NCBI GenBank assembly: GCA_015709205.1
Contig: JACCQO010000001.1
Location: forward strand, 62,001-126,000
DNA: 64,000 bases
Direction of reading: 5' to 3'
Source: Desulfovibrionaceae bacterium
GTDB lineage: Bacteria; Desulfobacterota; Desulfovibrionia; Desulfovibrionales; Desulfovibrionaceae
Both the position numbers and the translations under genes were made by a program. Shown piece after piece: positions 39,861 to 48,668 of the stretch (position 1 is the first letter of the stretch; each line of letters starts with the position of its first letter). The notes beneath the pieces were generated by a model, which saw nothing but the letters and a program-made list of their open reading frames with translations, was not told the DNA's origin and ran no database searches.

Positions 39861-41077
39861 CACTCACCTCCGGCGCCGCTGTTCCGGGACTGATCGGCCT
39901 CCTTGGCGACGTAGGGCGTGGCCTGGACCGGCGCGCCCGACCGCAGCATCTGCAACCCCTCGACGATGAGCGTATCGCCCGGGGCCAGGCCGGAGAGCAC
40001 GAGCCACTTGTCGCCGATGGCCCGGTCGAGGGTCAGCGGCCTGCGTTGCGCCTTGCTCTCGCCGTCCACGATCATGGCGAAGGGATTGCCCTGGTGGTCT
40101 CGGGAGACCGCCTGCTGGGGGATGAGGATGCCGTTGTCGTCCACGCCTTCGGGGACCACGGCCTTGACGAACATGCCCGGCAGCAGCGTGCCGTCGGGAT
40201 TGGGGAAGACCGCGCGCAGGATGACCGAACCCGTGGTCTGGTCCACGGTCACGTCGCTGAACTGCAGGTTGCCTTCGTGGGCGTAGGGCTGGCCGTCCTC
40301 GAGGATCAGGCCCACGCGGTTGTGCTCGGCCTCGTCGCGGTCCAGCTGGCCCTTCTGCAGGCGCGTCTTGATGCGCAGCAGTTCGGTGGTCGACTGGGGC
40401 ACGTCCACGTAGATGGGGTCGAGCTGCTGGATGGTGGCCAGGGCCGTGGTCTGGTAGGCCGTGACGATGGCTCCGTCCGTGACGCTGGACTTGCCGATGC
40501 GCCCGGAGATGGGCGCAGTGATCTTGGTGTAGCCCAGGTTGATGCGCGCGACCTCCACCGAGGCCTGCAGCGACTTGATCTCGGCCTTGAGCTCGTTGAG
40601 CGCCGCGGCCGCGTCGTCGTAGTCCTGCTGGCTCAGGGTGCGCGCCTTGAGGAGTTCCTTGTAGCGCGCGGCCTTGGCACCCACCGAGGGGATCTGGGCC
40701 TCGGCGCGCGCCAGCGACGCCTCGGCGCTGTTCAACTCCGCCAGGAACGGCGCGGGGTCGATCTGGTAAAGGACCTGCCCGGCCTTGACGTCGGAGCCCT
40801 CCACGAACAGCCGCTTGAGGATCAGGCCGTTGATGCGCGGCCGGATCTCCGCGATGCGGTAGGCCGTGGTGCGGCCCGAAAGTTCGGTGGACAGCGTGAC
40901 CCGCTGGGGTTCCACGGTCACCGTGGACACGGCCTGGGCCCGAACCCGGCTCTGGGCCGGGGCATCCGGCTTGCGGTCGCAGCCAAGCGCCAACGCGGCC
41001 GCCACCAGGAGGGCCGCCAGAATCACGGTCGCAACGCCGGAGCGGTACGCCTTCTCGAAATCCTTGTCGAATCGCAT
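39860..41077 (-). CDS. RND periplasmic adaptor (AcrA-like lipoprotein)
   Basis: The protein has 405 residues, starting at 41077 with AAGGATC upstream. The lipoprotein signal ends in the lipobox LALGC, so it is a lipid-anchored periplasmic adaptor. The barrel-sandwich halves (EIRPRINGLILKRLFVEGSDVKAGQVLYQID and YTKITAPISGRIGKSSV) surround a coiled-coil hairpin (about 110-175). The beta-barrel and membrane-proximal domains follow. It is transcribed from the marR side and followed directly by the pump. Confidence 0.92.
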   Translation of the reverse strand: MRFDKDFEKAYRSGVATVILAALLVAAALALGCDRKPDAPAQSRVRAQAVSTVTVEPQRVTLSTELSGRTTAYRIAEIRPRINGLILKRLFVEGSDVKAGQVLYQIDPAPFLAELNSAEASLARAEAQIPSVGAKAARYKELLKARTLSQQDYDDAAAALNELKAEIKSLQASVEVARINLGYTKITAPISGRIGKSSVTDGAIVTAYQTTALATIQQLDPIYVDVPQSTTELLRIKTRLQKGQLDRDEAEHNRVGLILEDGQPYAHEGNLQFSDVTVDQTTGSVILRAVFPNPDGTLLPGMFVKAVVPEGVDDNGILIPQQAVSRDHQGNPFAMIVDGESKAQRRPLTLDRAIGDKWLVLSGLAPGDTLIVEGLQMLRSGAPVQATPYVAKEADQSRNSGAGGE

Positions 41078-41219
41078 AGATGATCCTTGGCAAAGTGTGA
41101 CTGCGCCATCGGTTCCCAACAGTGCGCCGACCCCTCCGGTCGGCCTCTCTCGTGCGTCGCCGCGCCCCCCCCCCGGCCCAGCGACGGCCGAAAATCGACT
41201 TTTCAGCCCGCGCCGAGCC

Positions 41220-41744
41220 TCAGGCGGGCGGCTCGTCGGCGGCCTCGAAACGGGCGATGCCGCCCTGCAGCCGCTCCAGCAGCGCGGACAGTTCGCCCCA
41301 TTCCTGCGCGGAAAGACACGTGGAAAAATGCGTGGTGCGGCGGCAATACTCCGGGGTGAGTCGGCGCAGCAGGTCCAGCCCGTGGCCGGTCAGCCGCGCC
41401 CGCTTGCGGCGGCGGTCGGCAGGGTCGGCCTCGCGCGCCACCAGGCCGTCGCGCTCCAGTTCGTCCAGGATGCCGGTCATGCTCCCTCGCGTGACCCCCA
41501 CGCCGTACGCCAGTTCCGACGGAGCCACGGCCCGCTGCGGGTCGCGATACATGGTCATGAGCGTGATGAACCGTCCGTCCGACAAGCCGTATCGCGCAAG
41601 AAAGCGGCCAAAGGCATCGCGCATGTCCCGGCCGACCAGACACAGGGCCAGGCAGGCGCGCACGGCCTCCGGCTTCACGGAGCTGAAGCGCCTGGCGATG
41701 TCCAACAGCATGGCCTCATCGGGAAATTCACGAACGAACAACAT
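41220..41744 (-). CDS. MarR-family transcriptional regulator
   Basis: The protein has 174 residues. The winged helix is clear: SELAYGVGVTRGSMTGILDELERDGLVAREADPADRRRKRARLTGHG. It most likely represses its own operon, adaptor and pump included; the adaptor gene starts 142 bp downstream. A palindromic site lies inside its promoter spacer. The N-terminal segment before the wing is longer than the minimum MarR. Confidence 0.9.
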   Translation of the reverse strand: MLFVREFPDEAMLLDIARRFSSVKPEAVRACLALCLVGRDMRDAFGRFLARYGLSDGRFITLMTMYRDPQRAVAPSELAYGVGVTRGSMTGILDELERDGLVAREADPADRRRKRARLTGHGLDLLRRLTPEYCRRTTHFSTCLSAQEWGELSALLERLQGGIARFEAADEPPA

Positions 41745-41766
41745 TGTCGATCCTCGCTCGGGGCCT

Positions 41767-41795
41767 TATATAGTTCGGAGCCTAACGATTTGCAA
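41767..41795 (-). promoter_or_regulatory. Sigma-70 promoter of the marR-efflux operon with operator in the spacer
   Basis: On the minus strand, TTGCAA (41790-41795), a 17-bp spacer and TATATA (41767-41772). The spacer contains GTTAGGCTCCGAAC (41773-41786), a palindrome with one mismatched pair. That is typical of MarR operators, so repressor binding would block polymerase. Confidence 0.8.
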
Positions 41796-41845
41796 GCCCG
41801 GGCGCGGTCTTTTCCGCCCAATCCGCACGGGCCGAGCGGATGGAA

Positions 41846-43966
41846 TCAGACCGGACCACCCGGCGTCGGGGCGCCGAGGACCCTGTCCCGGCCCTGGCTC
41901 TTGGCCCGGTACATGGCCGCATCGGCCTCCCTGAGCATGGCCTCCAGCGTCTCCCGGCCCGGCCCAAGCTCGCTCACGCCGATGCTCACCGTGACCCGCA
42001 GCGCGGCGCCGGAAAACGGGAATTCCAGCTCAGCCACGGACCGCCGCAACCGCTCGGCCAGACCGGCCGCGGCCTGGCCCGGGGTGTTGGGCAGCAGGAT
42101 GCAGAACTCCTCCCCGCCCAGACGACCGATGATGTCGATCTCGCGCATGTTCTGGCGCAACGCGGCGGCCACGCCCGCAAGCACGCGGTCGCCCGCGTCG
42201 TGGCCGCAGGTGTCGTTGACCTGCTTGAAGCGGTCCAGGTCGAGCATGAGCAGCGCCAGGGGCGCCTGGTAGCGCCGGGCCCGGCGAACCTCCTCCTCGC
42301 CATGCAGGAAAAAGGCGCGCCGGTTCCTGAGCCCGGTGAGCTCGTCGGTCATGGCCTGGCTCCTGAGCTGGGCGTTGAGGCGCACGATGTCCTCGTAGGA
42401 GCGCTTCTGCTCCACGATGGACCAGGCGATGTCCGCGATGAACACGGCGTGGCCCACGTCCAGGTCCGTGTAGTCCGCGGGCTTGTTGCCCACCCCGAGC
42501 ACGGCCACGGGCCTGCCCTCGCGCAGCACCGGCACGGTCAGTTCGCGCAGCACGGGCACGTGGCCGGGCGGCAGCCCGCCGGGCCGGGCCAGGGCCGCGT
42601 AGTCGTTGTGCACCACGGGTTCGCCCTGGCGCACGCAGTCCGCCCACACGCCCGCCCGCTCCAGAGGAAGGTGGCCGACACGCTCCACGGAGCAGGCCGT
42701 GGCGTTGGTGCGCGCCGACCAGACCTGCGGATCCACCCTATTGCGCTCGGCGTCGATGCTGTGAAAAAAGCCGATGCGGCTGCCGGTCATGTCTTCGACC
42801 TCGTCCAGGGCCTTGCGCATCAGTTCGCGCACGGAGTGGTCCGCGGCGTATTCCCAGAGGCGCAGCCGGGTGCGCACGATCCTGTCGGCCAGCTTGCGTT
42901 CGGTGATGTTGCGCACGATGGCCAACACGTGCGCCTCGCCGCCCACGTCGATGACGTTCGAGGTGCCCAGGCAGTTGAGCACGATGCCGGAGCGGGTGCG
43001 CAGATCGACCTCCCAGTCGCGCACGCGGCCGTTTTCGCGCAATCCGGCCAGGAGCCGTTCCCGGTCCCGCGGCTCGGCCCAGAGCCCCATTTCCAGGGCG
43101 CTGGCACCCAGGGCCTGCTGGCGGGAGTAGCCGAGCTGGGCGGAGAAGCCGTCGTTGACCTCCACGAAGCGGCCGTCGTTCAGGCGCACCAGGGCCACCA
43201 TGTCCGGGCTGGCGTTGAAGGCCTTGTAGAACTTCTCCTCGCTCAGGCGCAGCTCGGCCTCGGTGCGCCCGCGCATCGCGATCTCGTCCGCCAGTTCCGC
43301 GACCAGGCGGTTGTTGAGCATCAGGACCAGGGAAAGCGCCAGGGCAACCTGGAGCATCTGCACGGAAATGACGCTCAGGGTGCTGTAGGAATTGGAGCGC
43401 ATGAAATCGTTGTTCACCGGGTAGGCCAGGTCCACGCCGATCCGCAGGAGGCAGACCAGGCACAGGGCCGCGAAGACCGCGCCCGGCCAAAAGGCGGCGC
43501 GGCGCATGCCCTGGTCGTGGCCGCGGAACATGGCCAGGGCGCACTGCAGGTTGAGCAGCAGAAAGGCGACGGACAGGAGGTGGTTGCGCGCGTTCAGGTT
43601 CGCATGGTCAAAGGCGAAGTACTCGTGCAGCGCCACGAAGGCGGCCAGCAGCAGGTAGTTCGGGATGCGCAGCCCGCTCCTGCCCACGAAGCGCTCCACA
43701 CCCACGAGCATGGCCAGCGCCCCGGCAATGATCAGGGGGCTTCCCAGGCCGATGGACAGTCCGTCGGGGATGAAGCCGCGCAGGGCCATGAAGGAGGAGC
43801 CCAGAAGGAGCAGAACGTAGTGGACCAGCCAGAAACCCGTGCCATGGAAGCGGTCCCGGTTCTGCCGCCACAGCGCGGCCATGACGCCCGCGCACAACAG
43901 GCTGCTGAGCGCAAAGCCGATGAGCACCGTGCGCATGTCCAGAATGTTCGGGAGCACGTGTTCCAT
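41846..43966 (-). CDS. Membrane diguanylate cyclase with PAS and GAF domains
   Basis: The protein has 706 residues. About seven membrane helices (10-225) are followed by a PAS domain (about 245-365), a GAF domain (about 375-530) and a GGDEF domain. The active site GGEEF is at 617-621, and the inhibitory I-site REID sits five residues before it, so product feedback is expected. MTDELTGLRNRR opens the catalytic domain. It makes cyclic di-GMP at the membrane. The gene follows the D-aminoacylase after a 311-bp gap with hairpins, so it is probably a separate unit. Confidence 0.92.
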   Translation of the reverse strand: MEHVLPNILDMRTVLIGFALSSLLCAGVMAALWRQNRDRFHGTGFWLVHYVLLLLGSSFMALRGFIPDGLSIGLGSPLIIAGALAMLVGVERFVGRSGLRIPNYLLLAAFVALHEYFAFDHANLNARNHLLSVAFLLLNLQCALAMFRGHDQGMRRAAFWPGAVFAALCLVCLLRIGVDLAYPVNNDFMRSNSYSTLSVISVQMLQVALALSLVLMLNNRLVAELADEIAMRGRTEAELRLSEEKFYKAFNASPDMVALVRLNDGRFVEVNDGFSAQLGYSRQQALGASALEMGLWAEPRDRERLLAGLRENGRVRDWEVDLRTRSGIVLNCLGTSNVIDVGGEAHVLAIVRNITERKLADRIVRTRLRLWEYAADHSVRELMRKALDEVEDMTGSRIGFFHSIDAERNRVDPQVWSARTNATACSVERVGHLPLERAGVWADCVRQGEPVVHNDYAALARPGGLPPGHVPVLRELTVPVLREGRPVAVLGVGNKPADYTDLDVGHAVFIADIAWSIVEQKRSYEDIVRLNAQLRSQAMTDELTGLRNRRAFFLHGEEEVRRARRYQAPLALLMLDLDRFKQVNDTCGHDAGDRVLAGVAAALRQNMREIDIIGRLGGEEFCILLPNTPGQAAAGLAERLRRSVAELEFPFSGAALRVTVSIGVSELGPGRETLEAMLREADAAMYRAKSQGRDRVLGAPTPGGPV

Positions 43967-44277
43967 GAGGCAGCCACCAGCGAGGAGCTTCGGGTGCGGG
44001 GTGCACTTCGCCGCGCGCCCTTTTCGGCCGGATCCGGACGTGCGGGAGCCCCGGACCATGGCCGCGCCCGGGTGGCGGGTCTCCCAGGGCGGGCATGTTG
44101 CCCTGCCTTGCGCCCTGGCGCAAGGCGTTGTTGCGGAAAAAGGCGGTCCCAGACCGGGCGCGGGACGCGACTGCGAAGGCCGCAGGCCTTCGCAGCCCCG
44201 AATGGCGGGATTTTGCGGACGGCCCGGGCCGATCCTCGAACGGGCCGGGACCGCAAAGAAAAAATATAACGCCGGAA
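43967..44277. other. Intergenic, 311 bp, with hairpins
   Basis: No gene. A perfect 11-bp hairpin at 44171-44195 (CTGCGAAGGCC, 3-nt loop) and T-rich minus-strand sequence just after the D-aminoacylase stop probably end the catabolic operon. Confidence 0.55.
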
Positions 44278-45906
44278 TCAGGCCCCGGCGCGGCCCCGGC
44301 GCAGCACCGCGCCCGAGGGCGCGGCGGCCAGGCGCTCGTTGCCGAGCGCGCGGGCCGAGCCGTAGGCCGTGACGCCGTTGACCATCACCAGTTCGATGCC
44401 CTCCGGATGGCGGCAGGGATCGGTGTAGTCGCCCACGTCGCGCACGCGGGCCGGGTCGAAGAGCACCAGGTCCGCGTGATGGCCGACTCGCAGCTCGCCG
44501 CGCCGGTCGATGCCGAAGACCCGCGCGGGCTGCGAGGTCATCTTGCGCACGGCCTCCCGGAGGGTCAGCACGCCGCGCTCGCGGGCATAGAGCCCGAGCA
44601 CGCGCGCGAACGCGCCGTAGGCGCGCGGATGCGGCTTGCCGAACATCAGCCCGTCCGTGCACACGTTCATCTCCGGCCGGGCCATGAAGCCCTCCACGTG
44701 CTCCTCCATGCCGTAGAAATCGACCATGCTGACCCCGTTCTCCTCCTGCTCGATGATGTCCAGGGCCGCCTCCAGGGGCGTGGTCCCGCGCATGGCGCCC
44801 AGTTCCACCAGGCTCTTGCCGATGGCGTCGCCGTTGGCCGCGGACTGCACCGCGGTCACGAAGATGCCGTCCAGCCCGGCGAAGGCCACGAAGTTGTCCC
44901 AGTCGCAGGGGAAGGTCTGCACGTCGCGCAGGATCTTCTCCCGCGCGGCGGGGTCGCGCAGCCGCGCCAGCAGCGCGTCCGTGCCTCCGGCATGGGCCCA
45001 GGGCGGCAGGATGGCGCTGAGCATGGTGCTGCCCGCCACGTAGGGGTACTGGTCGAAGGTCACGTCCAGCCCCTCGGCGCGCGCCGCGTCCAGCAGGCCG
45101 AGCATGGCCCCGAACTTGTCCGCGTTGTACACGCCGCAGAGCTTGAAGTGCGAGAAGTGCACGTGCACGCCGGTCTCGCGGCCCCAGGCGAGCACCTCGC
45201 GCATGGAGCCGAGCACGTCGTCGGCCTCGCTGCGCTGGTGGATGACCAGGGGCGCGCCGTGCTCGGCGGCCACGCGGCACAGGGCGGCCATCTCGCGGCC
45301 GTCGGCGTAGGTGCACGGCGGGTAGATCAGCCCGGTGGACAACCCCATGCCCCCGGCCTCCAGCTCGCGGGCCAGCACGCCGCACATGGCCTCCAGCTCG
45401 GCGTCCGTGGCGGGCCGGGCGTCCAGCCCCATGGCCTCCATGCGCACGTTGCCGTGCGGCACCAGATACCCGGCGTTGACGCCCACGCCGCGCTCCTCCA
45501 GCAGGGCCAGGTACCCGGCCGTGTCGCGGTGGTCCCAGGGGATGTCCCCGCACACGCCTTCCAGCCCGGCCAGGTTCTTGCGCCACGCGCCCACGTGGGA
45601 CGGAGGCAGCGGGGCCATGGAGATGCCGTCCTGGCCGAAGAGTTCCGTGGTCACGCCCTGGCGCAGCTTGGGCCAGACCATGGGGTTCGCCAGGATCACG
45701 AGGTCCGAGTGGCTGTGCGTGTCGATGAACCCGGGGCACAGGGCCAGGCCATGCCCGTCGATGACCGTGTCCGCCGGAAGGTCCGCGCCGCCCGCACCGC
45801 CCGGCAGCACGGCGGCGATCAGCCCGTCCGCCGCCAGGAGCGACCCGAGGACCGGGTCCGCACCGGTGCCGTCGATGAGCAGGACGTCGTCGAATCGGAT
45901 GCGCAT
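44278..45906 (-). CDS. D-aminoacylase / N-acyl-D-amino-acid deacylase family amidohydrolase
   Basis: The protein has 542 residues. The amidohydrolase core shows CPGFIDTHSHSD (metal HxH), GQDGISMAPLP, HGNVRMEAMG, GLSTGLIYPPCTYA, HQRSEADD, HFSHFKLCG and CTDGLMFGKPHPRAYGAF. These fit zinc D-aminoacylases and related N-acyl-D-amino-acid or dipeptide hydrolases. It removes an acyl group from an imported N-acyl amino acid or related amide. Fifth-from-end context: it follows a YgeY-like peptidase, two PLP enzymes and a TRAP system. The natural substrate is not evident. Confidence 0.85.
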   Translation of the reverse strand: MRIRFDDVLLIDGTGADPVLGSLLAADGLIAAVLPGGAGGADLPADTVIDGHGLALCPGFIDTHSHSDLVILANPMVWPKLRQGVTTELFGQDGISMAPLPPSHVGAWRKNLAGLEGVCGDIPWDHRDTAGYLALLEERGVGVNAGYLVPHGNVRMEAMGLDARPATDAELEAMCGVLARELEAGGMGLSTGLIYPPCTYADGREMAALCRVAAEHGAPLVIHQRSEADDVLGSMREVLAWGRETGVHVHFSHFKLCGVYNADKFGAMLGLLDAARAEGLDVTFDQYPYVAGSTMLSAILPPWAHAGGTDALLARLRDPAAREKILRDVQTFPCDWDNFVAFAGLDGIFVTAVQSAANGDAIGKSLVELGAMRGTTPLEAALDIIEQEENGVSMVDFYGMEEHVEGFMARPEMNVCTDGLMFGKPHPRAYGAFARVLGLYARERGVLTLREAVRKMTSQPARVFGIDRRGELRVGHHADLVLFDPARVRDVGDYTDPCRHPEGIELVMVNGVTAYGSARALGNERLAAAPSGAVLRRGRAGA

Positions 45907-45927
45907 GTCGTGCCTCCTTGCTCCGCC

Positions 45928-47151
45928 CTACTCCGGCGACCGGGCGCCCAATTGCGCGCCGAGGAGGGCGCCGAGAATCGCGCGGTAGCCGAGCACGCCC
46001 TTTTCCAGCTGCTCGATGGCGATGTATTCGTCGATGGTGTGGGCCAGGTGCTCCAGCGAAGGGCCGAACCCCAGGGTCGGGATGTGCGCCTCGCCCGCGT
46101 AGTGGCTGCCGTTGGTGCAGAAGGCGTAGTGCGAGACCCGGGGCGCGAGCCCGGCCGCGCGCAGCCCGGCGAGCACGTCCTGGACGAAGGGCTCGTCCGG
46201 TTCGTGCAGCCAGCCCGGGAAGAACCGCTCGCCCTCGATGGGCGCGCCCGTGTAGCAGACGTCCGCGCCGCGCGCAAAGGACACGGTGGCGTGGAAGTCG
46301 GCCACCGCCGCGCTGAGTTCGGCGATGGCCAGGCGGAAGGGCCGCAGCACGTCCTCGGGCGTCTCGCCCACGAGCAGCCGCCGGTCGTAGGTGGCGCGGC
46401 AGCCGCTGGGCACCACGGAAGCGCCCGGGTACGGCGTGGACTTGATGTCCGTGAGCACGCAGATGCCCTTGCCGAGCACCGGGTGCGCGGGCGGCTCGAT
46501 GCGCTCGATGCGCTCGATGAGCCGCTGCATCATGAGCACGGCGTTGACGCCCTTTTCCGGGCTGGCCGAATGCGCGGGGCGGCCGATGGTCTCGACCACG
46601 ATCTCGGCGCGGCCGCGCTGGCCGATCTTCAGGTTCAGCTCCGAGGCCTCGCCGATGATCACGTAGTCCGGCCTGTGCGCGGCGGAGATCTCGCGCGCGG
46701 CCACGCCCTCGAAGCACTCCTCGTGCACCCCGCCGGCCACGCAGACCGTGCCCTTGAAGGCGCGGTCCACGGACGCGGCGAACCAGGCGGCCCCGGCGGC
46801 CATGCAGGCCACCGCGCCCTTCATGTCCGAGGTGCCCCGGCCGTAGATCCTGCCGTCCACCACGTCGCCGCCGAAGGGCGGATGCGTCCAGACCGAGGGG
46901 TCGGGCACGGGCACGGTGTCGATGTGCCCGTCGAGCAGCACGCACGGCCCGGGCCCGTTGCCCTCGATCACGCCGACCACGTTGCCGCAGCGGTCCGGCC
47001 CGGCGCTGTCGAACCCCATCTCCAGCATGGCGGCGGCCAGGGTCTCGGCCGCCTCCTTCTCCCGGCCGGAAAGGCTGGGTCGGGCCACCAGGGCCCGGCA
47101 CAGGTCCACGGCCTTTTGCGAGTAGGCCTCTTGCGAATGGTTTTCGCCCAT
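45928..47151 (-). CDS. YgeY-like M20 peptidase/deacylase
   Basis: The protein has 407 residues. It is a di-zinc M20 hydrolase with LLDGHIDTVPVPD and GRIYGRGTSDMKGAVACM (metal ligands), VHEECFEG (catalytic Glu pair region) and GEASELNLKIGQRG. The sequence pattern is closest to the YgeY branch of ArgE/DapE enzymes. It starts 3 bp before the end of the PLP enzyme gene region, so translation is tightly coupled. It probably deacylates or opens an intermediate of the same catabolic route. Confidence 0.85.
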   Translation of the reverse strand: MGENHSQEAYSQKAVDLCRALVARPSLSGREKEAAETLAAAMLEMGFDSAGPDRCGNVVGVIEGNGPGPCVLLDGHIDTVPVPDPSVWTHPPFGGDVVDGRIYGRGTSDMKGAVACMAAGAAWFAASVDRAFKGTVCVAGGVHEECFEGVAAREISAAHRPDYVIIGEASELNLKIGQRGRAEIVVETIGRPAHSASPEKGVNAVLMMQRLIERIERIEPPAHPVLGKGICVLTDIKSTPYPGASVVPSGCRATYDRRLLVGETPEDVLRPFRLAIAELSAAVADFHATVSFARGADVCYTGAPIEGERFFPGWLHEPDEPFVQDVLAGLRAAGLAPRVSHYAFCTNGSHYAGEAHIPTLGFGPSLEHLAHTIDEYIAIEQLEKGVLGYRAILGALLGAQLGARSPE

Positions 47152-47153
47152 GG

Positions 47154-48626
47154 CTAGGCCCCGAGCTCGGCCAGCAGGCCGGTGCGCGCGTTGAATTCGT
47201 CGATCAGTTTGTCCACCTGCGGGGCCAGGGCCGGAACCGCGTTCCAGTAGTTCCCGTCGTACCACTGGGCCTGGATTTCCTGGAAGGTTTTGCCCTGCTG
47301 CTCGACCCAGGTGTAGTACTTGAGGTTGTGCAGCCGCTTGCGGCCGTAGTAGGTCAGCTCCTCCATGCGGTCCAGGGCCGCGCCGTGCAGGTCGGCCAGG
47401 GCCGCGGCCGCCGTGGCCCGGTCCAGGGGGCCGCGCTCGGCGGTCAGTTCCTCCAGGCGGCTGCCGTACATCTCCATGGAATCCGTGGCCACGGTCAGGA
47501 CCACGTCCTCCTCGGTCAGCTCGTAGTACTTGGCGAACTTGATGGCCGCGATGGTGTTGGCCACCGAGGAGATGCCGAGCAGGTCCAGCCGGGACACGAT
47601 GTCCGCGTCCACGCCCCGCTCGACGAGATAGTCGCGGCCCTCGGGCTCGTTGAACAGGCGGATCAGGCGCATGGGGATCTCGTCGTCCACGGCGATGACC
47701 ATGTCGGTGTTCTTCGTATTGTGCACCCAGGGCACGTGCTTGTCCCCGATGCCCTCGATGCGGTGCTCGCCGAAGCCGTTGAGCAGCAGCGTGGGGCACT
47801 GCGCGGCCTCGCAGGCCGCGACCTTGACCGTGGGGTACAGGGCCTTGAGGTAGTCGCCGCTGGCCAGGGTGCCGCCCGAGCCCGTGGACAGGACCACGCC
47901 CCGGAAATGGCGCGGGTCCGCCGTGGTGGCCGCGATGACCTCGGCCATGGCCGGGCCCGTGACCTCGTGGTGCCAGAGGTAGTTGCCCATGTCGTCGAAC
48001 TGGTTGAAGATCATGATCTTGTCGCCGGAGGCGCGCAGCTCCCAGCACTTGTCGAAGATCTCCTTGACGTTGCTCTCGGTGCCCGGGGTCTTGATGGTCT
48101 CCCCGGCCACGGCGGCCAGCCAGTCGAAGCGCTCCTGGCTCATGCCCTCGGGCAGGATGGCGATGGACTCGCAGCCGAGCAGGTTGGAGTCGTAGGCCCC
48201 GCCGCGGCAGTAGTTGCCCGTGGAGGGCCACACGGCCTTCTGCTCCGTGGGGTCGAACTGGCCGGTGACCAGACGGGGCACCAGGCAGCCGAAGGCCGCG
48301 CCGACCTTGTGCGCGCCCGTGGGAAACCACTTGCCCACCAAAAGCACGATGCGCGCGCGCACGCCCGTGAGCGAGGACGGCAGGACCATGTGGTTCACGC
48401 CGCCGAACCCGCCGCCCGAGGCCACGGGCGCGTTCTTCCAGGTGATGCGGAAAAGGTTGGTGGGGTCCAGGTCCCACAATCCCAAGGAGGCCAAGCGCTT
48501 GACGATGGGCGCGGGCATCCTTTCCGGGTGGCGCATCTGCTCCAGGGTGGGAATGATGATGTTCCGCTCCCGGGCGCGCTGCACGGCCCGGGCCAGCCCG
48601 GCCTCGTTGATGGTCATGTCCAGCAT
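47154..48626 (-). CDS. PLP-dependent fold-type II enzyme (cysteine synthase/threonine deaminase superfamily)
   Basis: The protein has 490 residues, longer than CysK or YgeX. The PLP Lys is in TGAHKVGAA, the substrate loop is STGNYCRGG, and the phosphate loop is LSTGSGGTLASG. A C-terminal extension of about 100 residues (YYGRKRLHNLKYYTW) is unusual. It could be an ammonia-lyase, a beta-substituting enzyme or a thiolase-type subunit like OrtB. I could not choose among these. It lies between a threonine synthase-like gene and the YgeY-like gene. Confidence 0.7.
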   Translation of the reverse strand: MLDMTINEAGLARAVQRARERNIIIPTLEQMRHPERMPAPIVKRLASLGLWDLDPTNLFRITWKNAPVASGGGFGGVNHMVLPSSLTGVRARIVLLVGKWFPTGAHKVGAAFGCLVPRLVTGQFDPTEQKAVWPSTGNYCRGGAYDSNLLGCESIAILPEGMSQERFDWLAAVAGETIKTPGTESNVKEIFDKCWELRASGDKIMIFNQFDDMGNYLWHHEVTGPAMAEVIAATTADPRHFRGVVLSTGSGGTLASGDYLKALYPTVKVAACEAAQCPTLLLNGFGEHRIEGIGDKHVPWVHNTKNTDMVIAVDDEIPMRLIRLFNEPEGRDYLVERGVDADIVSRLDLLGISSVANTIAAIKFAKYYELTEEDVVLTVATDSMEMYGSRLEELTAERGPLDRATAAAALADLHGAALDRMEELTYYGRKRLHNLKYYTWVEQQGKTFQEIQAQWYDGNYWNAVPALAPQVDKLIDEFNARTGLLAELGA

Positions 48627-48668
48627 GTTCTTTTCCTTCTGCTGCGGGCTGTCCGCCGCAAGCTGGTT

